From Seminavis robusta (taxonomy: Eukaryota > Bacillariophyta > Bacillariophyceae > Naviculales > Naviculaceae), in assembly GCA_903772945.1 (NCBI GenBank), contig CAICTM010000144.1, positions 1 to 64,000 of the forward strand: a stretch of DNA of 64,000 nucleotides, in the 5' to 3' direction. The notes under the pieces were generated by a model. It was given only the letters and a program-made list of their open reading frames with translations, was not told where the DNA came from and did no database searches. This document shows positions 40,305-52,604 of the stretch, one piece after another; position 1 is the first letter of the stretch; each line of letters begins with the position of its first letter. The translations under genes were made by a program, and so were the position numbers.

Positions 40305-40708
40305 ATCTCATTGGTGGATGTTTGTTACACCGTACTGTAGTTTTTAGTAGCTGCGTGTTATTATGGTTGTTTGGGTTTACAAGTGTTTGCTCTTTGCTTT
40401 TAAGCTTGTTGCTGCAAGCAATGCTGTTGCTGCTGTCGCTGTTGCCGTATTGCTGTTGTTAGTGTAGGGGACGGCAAAGCATTATTAAAAGCGTGGACTG
40501 GCTACGATTCAGGATTTATGGTCCAAACTAAAAATAAAGCTGCATGCAGGAAGGTGAACGAGAAGAGTAAAAGCACACCCGTACCGAATGCTGCATTCGC
40601 CGAGCACCGCTGCTTCACACAAACCCAGGACGAGAGAAAGACGAAGTTTTTGTTGTTGTTGTTGTAGAGAGTACAGTACAAGCATACGATACGATACCTG
40701 ATCAGAGC
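40305..40708. other. Intergenic; promoter side of the receptor gene
   Basis: Includes GCTGTTGCTGCTGTCGCTGTTGC-type trinucleotide repeats (40410-40460) and a GTTGTTGTTGTTGTTG tract (about 40648). No gene seen. Confidence 0.4.
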
Positions 40709-43700
40709 ATGTCACTTTTGAGCAGACTCTGTCTATTCGCAGGGCTGGTATACACGACAACAACAGTAGCAACGGCATCATCGTCATCGATTCGGTTAGA
40801 TTGCGATCCCTGCATCGACCGAACCGTCACTCGTTTGGGCGCCATTTTGCCTGATTTCGTCCCACGAGATGGAGTGATCGCGTCGGCATTTCACCAGGCC
40901 GCTTCCGACATGAATGTGGACCTGTCCATCTATACTGATAGCAGTTTCAATTTCAACAACGATGAAGAGGCAGGTGCAGTGGACGCTTGGTTGGTGCATT
41001 TGGGGGCACAAGATGCCATCATGGAGTCTCGTGTCCGAGATTTGGCCCTGGCAGGGGAGATTTTTGTGGGCTGGGGCTGGGGGTATCAATCCACCGTGGC
41101 AAGACAAGCTGTCGGATGGATGGCGTCCAACGATGCCGAGGGTGGACGAATGGCAGCCAATGAGACCTTGCAGTTTCTCGGGTTGTCCAGAACCAACCCT
41201 ACAAAAGAATTGCGGGTCGCATACGTAGTGGATCCGACATCCATCCCAGCACAGGCTCAGCTACGATCGGACACTTACAAAGAGCAACTTATCACACTGC
41301 TGCCCAACTCGACCAACGTTATGATGGACACTGTATCCATTTCTGATACAGATATTACCAGTGATGCCAAGTTGGTGTCTCTGTTCCAGAACTGTCCTCG
41401 TCAGGCCATTTTGTTGGACACTCCTCAGTCCGTCACAACTGCCCTGCAACTCAAAGAAACACACAATTGCACCCACACGTCTCTAGGAGCCTTTCTCGAC
41501 AATTTTCAGTCGGATCTCAATCCTACTCTCTATCGAGCCATCACACGACAACAGCTCCAATTTGTACTCGACCCGGAAATACATTTACAATCCAGCATGG
41601 CGGTGGTACTATCATCCCTCTACCTCACCACGGGAAAGAAACCTGCCTTTCCCAGGGATATTCCCACCTATTGGACCGGCCCCACACTCATTCATCCCCG
41701 CAACGTTCCGTCCGATACCACGGCGGTCTGTCAAAAGACGGCCTTTCCCGTTTGCGATCCCACTACTACTACTCAAGCTGATGATACCAGTATGGCTGCC
41801 AATGCCGAACGGGTCGATTGGTGGGGCCTCGATCAGTGTCCCTGTACGCCGCGTCACAGTCTTCGCATTGGCGGCGTCTTGCACGGGACGCCGGGAGGAT
41901 TTTGGGATCCCGTCTTTGCCAGTGCCCGACAGGCCGCTCGTGATATGCGAATCGAACTGGAATTGACACCCTTTGATTCCAAAGAGGACTTTGACTTGCT
42001 CGTGGATCAAATGTCGGCGCGGATTCGCAATCTCTGCGAAAGTGGACGGGTCGATGGATTGGTCGTTAGTATTCCGCATCCACGAGTGGCAAGGGCCGTC
42101 CAACGGTGTCTCGATTTGTTTACTCCCGTCATCTCCGTCAATAGTGGCATTGCGGAATCGCAACGCTTGGGATTGATGCACCATATCGGACAAAATGAAT
42201 ATGCGGGAGGATATGAAGCGGGACAGCGGTTGATTCAAGCCGGCATGACACGAGGATGTGAGTACTAGCTAGCAAAACTCATGTCACTTTTGAACCACAC
42301 CAAAAGGACACCTCACGTATTTGATTTCGTATTGTCAGTTTGTGTGGATCACGAATATGGAAACTCGGCCTTGGCCGAACGATGTCAAGGATTCAAGGAT
42401 GCCATTGCCGACAGTGAACAACCTGTGGAATTCCGGAAACATGTGGCGGTACCACGCGACAATGATGCCGAGTTCCGAATCGCCATTGAGAATGCAGTGG
42501 GAAGGGATTGGAAAGGCGTGGGATTCCTGCAGTTGTCAGCTTCTAGTTTTCGTTCTCTTCGGTCGCTGCTTGAAGAACACCCGGGAACACTGGCAGGGTC
42601 GTTCGACTTGAAAGATTACATTTACGAAGCCATCCAAGATGGCGTTCTGCTCTTTACGGTGGATCAACAACCCTTCCTGCAAGGAAACCTACCCATATAC
42701 TTGCTGACATATTACATGTACACACGACAAACGATTTCCAATCATCTGATACAGAGCGGGCCCAGTTTCGTCGAGTCCCCGCCTTCTGAAGCCCAGAAAA
42801 TATGCGAGGCCAACCACTTTCGCGTGTGCCCCGATCGACCCGAAGAGGACATGACTTTCATCTCGGATGGTTTTCTTACTGTGGGATACGTTCTCTTCTC
42901 CATTGTGGCGGTATGTGCTGTTGCGGCCATGGCTTGGACATGTATAAACCGCAAGTTGTGGGTAGTGAGGGCATCGCAACCGCTATTTCTTGGCTTGATC
43001 ACTGGGGGAGTCTTCATCTCCAGTTTGTCCATCCTCTTTCTGGGTGCGCAAACGGCCTACCGGTTGGATCAGGATGAATACGGAGATTTCACGGATGCGG
43101 AGAATCCGGATATCCAAAGGGTGGACGCGGTACGTAAACCAATCGCCAGTTGGATTCACGTTTGCAAATCATTCACAAAATGCATGCTTGACCCAATGCA
43201 CACAGAGTTGTATGGCTGTCCCTTGGCTCTATGGGATGGGATTTGTCATTATCTTTTCGGCACTCTTTGCCAAGATTCATCGTGTGCGTATGATTTGTCA
43301 AGCCGGTCGTAGGATGACGCGCAAGGCAGTGACTGCCAAAGACGTACTCCCGATCATGGGTTGCCTACTCCTCGTGGAGGGTGTGATTCTCGCAAGCTGG
43401 CAGATTGCAGCGCCACTGACATGGCAGCGAGAAGTGAAGGATGAAGTGGACGGATATTCGACAAAGTCAGTGGGGGGTTGCACTTCAGGCCTAGACTCCA
43501 ATGAAGGATGGGGTTTCTTCCTTGGTCTGATGGGTTTCCATGTCATCTGCCTTTTATATGCATTGGTCCTGAGCTATCAAGTCAGGCATCTCGACTCTGA
43601 TTTCGCAGAGAGCAGCTATGTGTCTCTGGCTGTTGCCTTTCTCTTTCAGGTTCTGGTTCTGTCTATACCACTGATGGCCCTCGTCGAAGGTAGTACGGAT

Positions 43701-44351
43701 GCCTTCTACTTTGTGCAGGTGGCAGCCATTTTCCTGCAGAATTTCACTGTGCTTATCTTGATCTTTGCTCCAAAAGTTCGACGAATGCACGAAGTACAGG
43801 CTGAAATAAGAAGATCCCAGCAAGAAAGGTCCCTGAAACGAGCGTCTTTGGTGGCAGCAGCGGCCCCAGCACTGAATGAAGAAACCACTCCTGCACCCCA
43901 CGGACCCCTTTTTCTTGAATCCGACCATCAGTCATTGTCTGGTCAAATAGAACAGGCATCGAGACAACTAAAACTGGAAACGGGGGATAAAGGTGACGGC
44001 GAAGTGCTGCGTACAACCAGTAGTGCGGGCATGGAGGAAATGGTTTTGTCGGAAACGGAACGCGCATCAGAGACGCAACATCTGGGAGGGGATGGAATCA
44101 ACGGGAGTACGGCGGAGTCAGGATCATCTCAAGATTGCCTTACAAGGCGACATAGTCCAAATAGTACTACCACTGACGTGATGTTGTCTTCAGATGAAAT
44201 TTTGTCGAGTTGGGAAGACCTTGGATTCCCCTCTGAAGATTTCACCCAGCGCATCGTCGAAATGTTGAGCCGGTCAACAGATTCATCAAGGCGACAAGCA
44301 ATTGCATCTCAGTTGCTGGGTGGAGAGTCGAAGCACTTGCTAGCGAGTTGA
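40709..44351 (+). CDS. Class C GPCR-like receptor with two periplasmic-binding-type domains, 3 exons
   Basis: Exons 40709-42257, 42339-43129 and 43206-44351 join at GT/AG to 1161 residues. A signal peptide (about 1-25) is followed by a first periplasmic-binding-like domain (about 40-340; ASNDAEGGRMAANE) and a second (about 380-690; VISVNSGIAESQRLG, HHIGQNEYAGGYEAGQ, spliced into CVDHEYGNSALAERCQGF). Seven membrane helices occupy about 695-990, with SCMAVPWLYGMGF at the start of the third helix, the class C (GABA-B/glutamate receptor) hallmark. A 170-residue cytosolic Ser/Glu-rich tail follows. The second binding domain resembles bacterial sugar-binding proteins, so a small-molecule ligand is plausible; its identity is unknown. 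Confidence 0.85.
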
Positions 44352-45180
44352 TAACCGTACGAGAGATACAAGAGTCCGTTGGCTGATACCGAGAGGTCTG
44401 GGAGTGGAGAGCGGTCCATGTTCCATGTGTTTGGCTGCAGCGCCTTATCTCGGAGTTTTCCGTCGCTGCACGCTTTTAAAAGATTTGTGGGACAAAGCTG
44501 GCAGTCGCCAAATCCCCAAGCTTTGGTGGAATGATCGAATGATGAATCTAACAAAGCAAGGGCATGACGGCGGCTTCGTTGTTTCTTGGCTCCTCGGATG
44601 CTGATGCCCTACCGCATGTGTTTTTGTCCCAAAGCGTGGAAAAGGTTCCACGATCTGCATAGAAGTCCATGCATTGTCGTAACCGCGGCGATGATGCAGA
44701 GCCTCGGCATCCTTACACTTGGCCGAGCTTAAATGACGTCTTGTTTACATTATGTTACCAGATGAGCCGGTGGAATCCGTAGAAATCTGCCGAAAGGTGG
44801 ACCTACGGTAGCTCCACGACCTGCAAGGTGCAACCCTTCCATCCTCCACGAGCTACTCGATCAGGTCGCACAGAAACAACGAACGAGCCAGACCCCAATT
44901 AAGCTGTTTCTTTGTGGCTGGCTATTTGCCGATAACAGATAGATCATGTGACTGCCTAGCAAGCCGCGTCCCGAAATGGTCCCCGTTAGGGGACAACAAC
45001 GTCGTGTCGCAGTTGGCCGACTGACGAGGCCACCAGCAAGAGTTCCGTCCTAAACGAATTCAGCGTTGCACGCATTGCGGCATCTCATCACTACAGGAGC
45101 ACCAAATGAGGTGCATAAGAATCCCTTCACTATAGTAGTAGTTAGCAGTAACCAATAGTATGAGAGTTCTTACCAGTTGT
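44352..45180. other. Intergenic between convergent genes
   Basis: No supported gene; short frames near 44309-44660 on both strands overlap and lack features. Confidence 0.4.
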
Positions 45181-46164
45181 TCATTGGAGATTATTTGTTG
45201 CACCATCAGCAGAGAGTGAGAAGGATTCTTCCATATCATATCTCCGCTGCAAAGCCAGATCCAGACTTTGAAGGAGCCGCTGATTGGCAATTTCTACTGT
45301 TGGCACCATGTATACAGAATCTAGACGACCATCGAATCGATACCCTGTTTCAAATTTGCTCCCCATTTTGGCAGGTATAATCTTTTTGAGCATACTCAAA
45401 AACACATTGAACATGACCCCACCATTGTAATGCTTTTGTGTTTGATACTCAAAGGGGTATGCCCATGCTAGCTCGAGCCATACATTCTGAATCATTCGAA
45501 TGTCCATATGGCGCGTCCAGTCATACCCATCACATTCACAAATCACAATGACTCCTCGTCGTATCAGTTCAAAGTCGGCACTCATGGCGTGACAGAGATA
45601 AAAGGCGCCAGCATTGGAAGTGGTGTACATTTCCGTGCGAGTCATTTTCTTTCCGGAAAACTGGGTAATGTCATAGACAAAATTGTAGTTGCCATCGTGA
45701 GGGTTGAAAAAGTAGGACAGGAAGAGCCGTGGAAACAGATTGACATATTTGGTCAGTGCCCGTCGACTGTCGCTCAGTGTGTCCAATAGATCATTGTCCT
45801 GGCGATATCCCTGAAGTCGAAGAGCACTCTCCACGGCAGATTCAACGTCTGCTTGAAAGTGAATGGCCAAATGAGCACACATGAAATCGGTTATGGGATC
45901 AATCTCACTGTGCGCTTGGATAGCTGTCTTGATGTTCAATGCCCATTGATGTTCTTGACTTGTCAGCTTCATCCGGGATGGATCATCCACACGAAATGGT
46001 GGAGGCCCTTGTGGGGATGGTTGTTGAGCTTGGATGCCATTGTTGTTGTGGTCATCATCATCATTCCTGCCATTCCCTACTTCTTCTTCGTGACCTTCTA
46101 CATGTTGTGCTGCTGGACCTTCCATAGCGTTTTGTTCTTCTCCAACGGGGAGGTTGGCATCCAT
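45181..46164 (-). CDS. CRAL-TRIO/SEC14-like lipid-binding protein (tentative)
   Basis: A 327-residue single-exon frame. Residues 1-65 are acidic and disordered (NDDDDHNNNG). From about residue 120 to 300 the order of features resembles a CRAL-TRIO domain: a beta strand RGVIVICECDGYDW, helix NVWLELAWAYPFEYQ, then HYNGGVMFNVFLSMLKKIIP and KFETGYRF. This corresponds to the G-v-v-v-I-x-D-x-x-G, Y-P-x-R and N-x-P-x-x-F...K-P-F-L pattern, though key residues are only loosely kept. Such domains carry phosphoinositides or other small lipophilic molecules between membranes. The match is by pattern only; another fold is possible. The gene is convergent with the receptor gene. Confidence 0.55.
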   Translation of the reverse strand: MDANLPVGEEQNAMEGPAAQHVEGHEEEVGNGRNDDDDHNNNGIQAQQPSPQGPPPFRVDDPSRMKLTSQEHQWALNIKTAIQAHSEIDPITDFMCAHLAIHFQADVESAVESALRLQGYRQDNDLLDTLSDSRRALTKYVNLFPRLFLSYFFNPHDGNYNFVYDITQFSGKKMTRTEMYTTSNAGAFYLCHAMSADFELIRRGVIVICECDGYDWTRHMDIRMIQNVWLELAWAYPFEYQTQKHYNGGVMFNVFLSMLKKIIPAKMGSKFETGYRFDGRLDSVYMVPTVEIANQRLLQSLDLALQRRYDMEESFSLSADGATNNLQ

Positions 46165-47009
46165 TGTGGGCGAAGATAAGAGTGCGTAGTGGGTAGAGCA
46201 GCTGTAGAGTACTAGCTAGTACCACTTCCTTGAGCTTGGTTGATACTGGTACCAGGTACCGACAGCTGAAGTGGAAAGACGAACAGGAATGTTGCAGCTA
46301 ATGTTGCGGAGCTCTTGTGGAATTTGTGGAAGCGAAGCTCAGGGTGGTTTCGGGTGTGACAAAAGAGCTACATGTACGACACTCTAAGTCTTGTTAGCTG
46401 TCTTGTTAGTACTAGTACTGTACGACTCTACAGTACCGGTACCAACCTGGAGTACGGTACAAGCAAGCTTGTCTGGAGGGCTGTGACACGTATAGAACCG
46501 GCAATACTACATGTACGTACAGTGTACATGTACTTACCGCAGGTCGCACAGGAACTGTGTTCTCTTCAATGTCACGGTGAACGGGCCGGTGTGGTGGCTA
46601 CAGTCACCCGAACCCCATCCGTCACACCCACTCGATGATTTCACAGCCCAACTGTTTTTGTTCGTCAGTCTTCGATTTCTTGCCTTGTGTAGCAACTGTA
46701 CCCTTATCCACGTGATGAAGGAGGATACTAGCTACTAGCTAGTAATATTCACGGCGCGTTGTCTTCTGGATTACCAGTAGGTCTGTTTCTTAATACAGTA
46801 AAGGAGGTGGAGAATGGTTCCAGCGATGCATCGATTGCAAAGTACACCGGTAGCTGTAGTCTAAGTTTTTCGTTTCACATTCAAGGCTTTGAACTTTTTG
46901 TCTTTCTCAAGGGACGGATTTCTGCCGCTACTGTAGCTAGCTAATAGTACAGCCGTATGGTATGCATGCATGCAGTGCGTGCCATTTACTAAACTCCATA
47001 CATCCACTA
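46165..47009. other. Intergenic, palindrome-rich
   Basis: Many GGTACC, TGTACGTACA, TACTAGCTAGTA and ATGCATGCATGCA palindromes. No gene seen. Confidence 0.45.
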
Positions 47010-48098
47010 CTACAGTACCATCCACTTATAGGGTGGAAGACTGTGTAAGATAAACATGGTGAACCAATCAATCCAACCCAGTAGATAGATTTCTTGATAA
47101 TCGTAGGTAATCTCCTCTCCTGGTTGAATATCGCGTTTGGCATAGAGTCCATAGGCACCTGGTATATTGCGTGCCTTCCATATGGTATCTGGCAATACCG
47201 CTCGAAAGGGCCCACCCATCCAGGACCATGCGGATACCATGTACCGATCCGTGTCCAGTTCGTGCTCAAAATGATGAATGGCATTGGGGTCATCACCGTC
47301 ATGATTGATATATCCGTGTCCATCCAAATCGAGCATGTACTGAATGCCATTGCCATAAAAATCATTAATGTATCCCCAAAACAGGGCGTCACATTTTTGT
47401 TCGTCTGTTAGGGCATTCAAAAACAGTCGTCCCACACATTCATTGGGAAAGACAGCTCGATACCGACTGTCCCAAATTTGGGTTCCCTTGGGAATGACTG
47501 CCGTGGCAAAGAGTCCACGTCCTTTGGCCAGCGAGTTTTGAATTTCCAGACTTGCTGTAAAGGGTAGTAGAAACCCCGTAGCATCGGGAGTGTCCCATTC
47601 AGGAGCCAAACTGCTGCGACCACTAGAACCAGCAGTAGCTATAGATTGTTGGTATATGGTTCGAAGTTGTATCCATTCTTGTGACGTGAGTGGAGGAGGC
47701 AAAACGCGGGCGTGTAAAAAGCTGTGGGAACACCATGGATAGTCAATTTTCTTGGCCGGACAGTGTGGATCTGGATTGTAGAATCCCAAATAGACAACAA
47801 CTCCATAGAGAAATGCCCCTCCAAAGGGTGCGAGTGTGACTGCTGCCAAGATGAGAAACAGCATCCATCGACTTTTTGCGGGTTGTTTGTCTTTTATTAT
47901 TATTTGAGAAGATGCTGCATCTGGATGAAGAATCAGTGGCTCTGCTTCGGCTCCATTATTATTGTTTGGACTGTTGTGTTTTCGGTTGGATACGGGACTT
48001 TTACTACGACGTTGACGCAATGTACCAGTCCCATGGCTACCAGTACCAGTAGTACCTGTATGAGACAGCATTCTGATGTATTTAACTTTTTGCGTCAA
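47010..48098 (-). CDS. Membrane-anchored SET-domain protein
   Basis: A 362-residue single-exon protein. The N-terminal 75 residues are basic and Ser/Asn-rich. One strong membrane helix follows (about 77-103, LFLILAAVTLAPFGGAFLYG), then a SET domain from about 187: KGRGLFATAVIPKGTQIW, YINHDGDDPNA (the N-H pair of the SET core) and GEEITYDYQEIY (substrate and cofactor Tyr). SET proteins are S-adenosylmethionine-dependent lysine methyltransferases. There is no pre-SET or post-SET Cys cluster. A membrane anchor argues for a non-histone substrate or an organelle or ER location. Met at 48071 is an alternative start. It is divergent from the Patched-like gene. Confidence 0.8.
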   Translation of the reverse strand: MTQKVKYIRMLSHTGTTGTGSHGTGTLRQRRSKSPVSNRKHNSPNNNNGAEAEPLILHPDAASSQIIIKDKQPAKSRWMLFLILAAVTLAPFGGAFLYGVVVYLGFYNPDPHCPAKKIDYPWCSHSFLHARVLPPPLTSQEWIQLRTIYQQSIATAGSSGRSSLAPEWDTPDATGFLLPFTASLEIQNSLAKGRGLFATAVIPKGTQIWDSRYRAVFPNECVGRLFLNALTDEQKCDALFWGYINDFYGNGIQYMLDLDGHGYINHDGDDPNAIHHFEHELDTDRYMVSAWSWMGGPFRAVLPDTIWKARNIPGAYGLYAKRDIQPGEEITYDYQEIYLLGWIDWFTMFILHSLPPYKWMVL

Positions 48099-49132
48099 AT
48101 GACAGCCAAAGTTGTGAGTATTCTTCTGTAGTAGTCTACCGTACGGATCGATGGGTGCAATGCTCCATCAGTCTAGTGGCCGTGGATTGTAGAGGTGGCA
48201 GTCAAGTCACGGGTACTACAAGCTCCTGCCTGGACCTTTTTCGCCTTGATGCTGCGATCCTGGCTGGACCGTTCTTTCTTGTTTGGGTGCTGAAGCGGAC
48301 GATTGTACAAGTCGAGTGACACTGTCACTCACCAAAGACCCTCTGAACTCAAGGTCTGTAAGAAGATACCGTCAGTGTGCCTGGGCAAGCTGCGAAACTT
48401 GTGTGAGAAAAGCAAGCACTGGTCGTTCGAATGAGCCCAGGCTCCTTTCCAAGTGAGTCTGCTGGTTGTTTGTGCTGTTACTTGGTAGTGTTGTTGTTGT
48501 TGTCTGTTGTCTGATGATGACTTACTTGAGTTCGTGGATTATGACAGAGCTCCATAGCCACCAAAGTGGCTCCACGTGCGATCCTGTAATATTATTGTTC
48601 TCCTTCGTCGGTTGAGTTTCGTAATTAGATATTTTCAAGTTAATAATGTCTTCATGATTGTATGATCTATTATGCGTGACACATACAACTCCGTCGCCAC
48701 AATTTGGTGTTTAATACTCCACTTTTTACAGTAATTGTGTGCTCGGTGAAGGTGGTCAGCAAAAAAGAAGAAAGCCTGACCATGACGGATGACGGTGGAA
48801 AAGTCTGAAATTGCCCGAGCATCATTTTTTCGAACCGAAGCGCTGACTAAATGAATAAGAAGCAGCGGTCCTGCCACCGCAGAAGACGAGAAGACCGGTC
48901 TTGATGAGAAGAGGCGTGACATTCAAATGATGCCCGACAAGTCTTTGTGTTCTCTTGCATGAATGCAAAATCACAATAGACTAGAGCTAGAGTGTGAGTC
49001 GAGTCAAAACACAACGGTCTCCCTCATTTGTTGGTTGTGCTACAGTACCGTACCGTACCACTGCTTTACTATCGTACCAGTAGTGTCCTTCCAAGTCGTC
49101 GTCTTCTGTGACACTCACTGAGCCAGCCCACC
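48099..49132. promoter_or_regulatory. 1-kb divergent intergenic region between SET and Patched-like genes
   Basis: A shared upstream region of two divergent genes. TACCGTACCGTACCA repeats lie near 49045-49060. A minus-strand frame (48635-48922) is not convincing. No specific element can be assigned. Confidence 0.3.
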
Positions 49133-52100
49133 ATGACGACTCCTACTACTGCTACTAGTACTACTGCTACTGCTACTAGTACAAGACCAGACAGCCGCCC
49201 CCCTCTGTTTGCTCCATGGAGTCGCGTGACCAACGCTCTTCACCGCGGCATTTCCTGGTGGGTCACCACATGTGCGGTCCATGCAGTCAAGTACCCCAAG
49301 ACACACATATGTGTCATTACCGTCCTCTCGCTGGTACTGTTGGGGATTGGATTTGGTACGAATTTCCGATTGGTCTTGGATTTGGACGCCATGTTGACAC
49401 CTCTCGGGTCGCGACCGCAACTGCATGCGGAATGGATTGCCGCTCCGACGGAACCATTTGGCGTCCATCCCGTGCGATTGTTGCAAATTGTACTGCACAA
49501 TCATGGCGCCAATGTGCTGCTCGACATAAAACAAACGCGACGCGTCTTGCAAACTGTGGATCGCATTCGCACGACACATGGCTATGAGGAGTTGTGTCAA
49601 CAGGGCATTTACCGCAATTTTGACAATCAAATCACGTGTCGCATTTTCAGTGTCAGTGGATTTTGGAACGATCATTCATTGGACCACTTTGATGACACTG
49701 TGTCTACGACGCAAGAACTCCATCAAATCATTAGCGGTCCCACATTTGCCGATGGATCTCCGGTCCTTCACGATTCCATTGTTGGTAATTACCAGCGCAA
49801 CAACAACAACACGCTCATTACATTTGCCCAATCCTTTTTGGTCCGTCTCGAAATTCCCGATACCGACGACACCAATGCGTTTGAATCCAAACTGCTGGGA
49901 GGATTGGACGAGTTGCGTCGAGAATGGATGATGGATGACACTGATCCAGTGCTCACGATGGATTTCATGACGGTCTTTGCGTACCAATTGGAAGCCCTTG
50001 TCAACGTCATTGGAGATTTGTATCTCGTGGCATTCTCGGCACTTCTCATGGTCGGATTCACGTGCTTGCTCTTTTACAAACGCAATCCAAGCGAATCGAG
50101 AATGCTGTTGGGAGTCGCATCGGTCACTACCATTTGTTGCAGTCTCATGGCGGGAAATGGACTCATGTTTTTGATGGGTGTCCCCTATTCGCTCATTCAT
50201 CAAATGCTGCCCTTTGTCATTTTCGGAATTGGGTTGGATGATACATTCATCATCACCGGGGCGTACTTTCGAACGGATCCCCAGGCACATGTCCAAGACA
50301 GAATCAGAACCACCATGCAAGAAGTGGGATGGAGTATTTCGGTACGTACATCATCAGTACATCATATGTACACCACCAATGAGGTCTGATGGATTGGTTC
50401 AATGACTTGCTCACAACTAACGATCCCTGTTTCTTGTTTTCGTTTCGTTTCGTTTCTTTTTGGTATTACACAGGTCACTACCTTGACGACTGTCTTTGCC
50501 TTTTCACTGGGATACTTTACCTCCAGTTTTCCAGGAGTGCATTGGCTGTGTCTTTCCGCCATGGCCACCATTTCCATTGATTTTTACTTTCAAATCACAT
50601 TCTTTGTCGCATTGCTCGTTCTAGATGAACAAAGGGTACAAGCCAAACACAAGGATTGTTGTTTTTGGATTCCACTTGTAGTAGAAGATACTACTCCACA
50701 AGAACAACAAGACGATGACATGCTTGTGCTCCACGCCAAGAATATTGTCGATGTGGATGAATTGTTGGAACTAGAAGAAGAGGAGGAGGAGGAGCTTGAA
50801 GAAGAAGAAGAAGAGCAAATCAAGAAAGTCTCCACGAAGGATAATGTCACTTCTAGTTCCACTACCGAAAAGACTTTGGCGGCCGACGAAATGGAGCGGA
50901 ACGATGTCGTACACAAAGGCGAATCGATGGGCCACGAATCTGGTGAAAACAATCACGAGGACAGTCCCGTCGACACGCGTCCTATTCCCGAACGCATCAT
51001 GAGTCGCTACGCCGATATACTGCTATGTCCCAAAACAAAAGTATTGGTACTCGCCGTATTTGCCACCTTTTTTGCGTATTGCTGTTGGAGTGTCACTTGT
51101 CTGACGCAAGAATTTGATGTTGGAGACTACGTACGGGATGACTCGTATCTGAAAAACGTCTTTACCAGCCTCCACGAGTACAGCAGTGTCGTCCGACCCA
51201 TGGCACTTTACTTTCGTCATGTCGATCAATCATCACCTGCGATGCAACAGCAAATGATCGACTACGTAGAAGCCATGGAGGCACTGCCACAAGTATTGGC
51301 ATTGGAAGAAGACGACAATAATTTGACATCATCGACATTGGAAGCGGGCTTTACAGGAGGAGTGGACAAGATCCGTCCGTTTTGTTGGGTCCGAGACTTT
51401 CAACAACTGGAACAATTGCTGGTGGATCAGCCTCCCATTGTGCTGGCGACGTTTCAAAACATGACCTTTAACGAAAAACTGGACTTTGCACTGTCTGACA
51501 AGATTCTTCGAGAAGTGTACGGTCAGGACATCATCCGGGATGACGAGGGCAACATTCTCGCGTCGCGGTGCTTTCTCTTTTTACAAGATTTGGATTTGAA
51601 AGATGTCGAAGCACAGATTGATATGTTGTTTGATCAACGGAGTGTGTCGGAAAGTCAACCTGTCAATCAACAAATACACCACCAACACGATTGGGCGTTC
51701 TTTGCCCATGATGAATTGTTTGGATATTGGGAAGCGGTAAGGCACAAAATTTGTGTTTTTGTTTTCAATGCTTGCCCGTCTTTTTCCCTCCGTTGCTCAC
51801 TTGAAGTAATTCTTTGTCCGTTTGCAGTACGCTGTGTCAGTTCAGGAACTCTGGTTTACTATTGTAGCTGGAGTCATTGCTGTCACGTTCATTGCCTTCG
51901 TGTTCGTTCCTCATTGGACTGGAGCATTTTTGATCTGTCCGCTGATTGTCATTCTTTACATCAACATGCTGGGATCATTGCAAAACCTTGGACTACACAT
52001 CAATGGCTTCACATACGTGTGCGTGGTGGTTTCCATTGGACTGCTTGTGGACTTTTTGATTCACGTGCTGCTACGATACTTCGAGTGTCCTCCTGGACTG

Positions 52101-52604
52101 ACTCGCGACGAACGCGTCAAGCAGACGCTGGAGACAATGGGAGCATCCATCTTAATTGGTGGAACTACAACCTTCCTTGCAGTGATTCCTTTGGCGATCA
52201 GTTCCCTCAAGATCTTTCAAACTGTCTTCAATGCCTTCTTTGCCATGGTTGCCTTGGGAGTCACGCATGGGTTGATCTTGTTGCCCGTGGTGCTGTCGCT
52301 GATTGGGCCGACAACCAATGTCGACCATAATATGAGCACAGGCGGTGGCGACAACGCGGAGGACCCTTCATCCAAGGACGACAAGGATCTGCAAGGTAGT
52401 CCCGCGAGTGCTTTGACCTGGGCAACCAGCGCTAGCTTTGTGGATCCCGTCGATGTGGATAATATGAATCTTCACGTGGAGACTTTGAAAGTCATTGCTG
52501 AAGCAAGCGAGCACAGCGAGGAAAGTCTAGAAGATATGGGCTCTGAAAGGTCCGCAGAATCTGATATTTTCCCTTCGAGCACAATCAGCGAGGCGAGTGC
52601 GTGA
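49133..52604 (+). CDS. Patched/NPC1-like RND-family membrane protein, 3 exons
   Basis: Exons 49133-50341, 50474-51736 and 51828-52604 join in phase 0 to 1082 residues. Architecture: TM1 (about 58-78), a large luminal loop, a first five- to six-helix bundle resembling a sterol-sensing domain (about 285-470) with GIGLDDTF (about 367), a cytosolic acidic loop with an almost pure Glu run (about 530-550), TM7 (about 595), a second luminal loop, and a second bundle (about 830-985) with GLLVDFLIH (about 894). Paired acidic GxxDD/GxxVDF motifs are typical of RND transporters of the Patched/Dispatched/NPC1 group, which move sterols or lipids using an ion gradient. The C-terminal tail is acidic and Ser-rich. 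Substrate is unknown. Confidence 0.85.

Noticed and set aside
45181-46164. Transposase or helicase identity for the acidic-N-terminal protein
   Set aside because: No catalytic motifs; the strand-helix order fits a CRAL-TRIO-like domain better, though only loosely.
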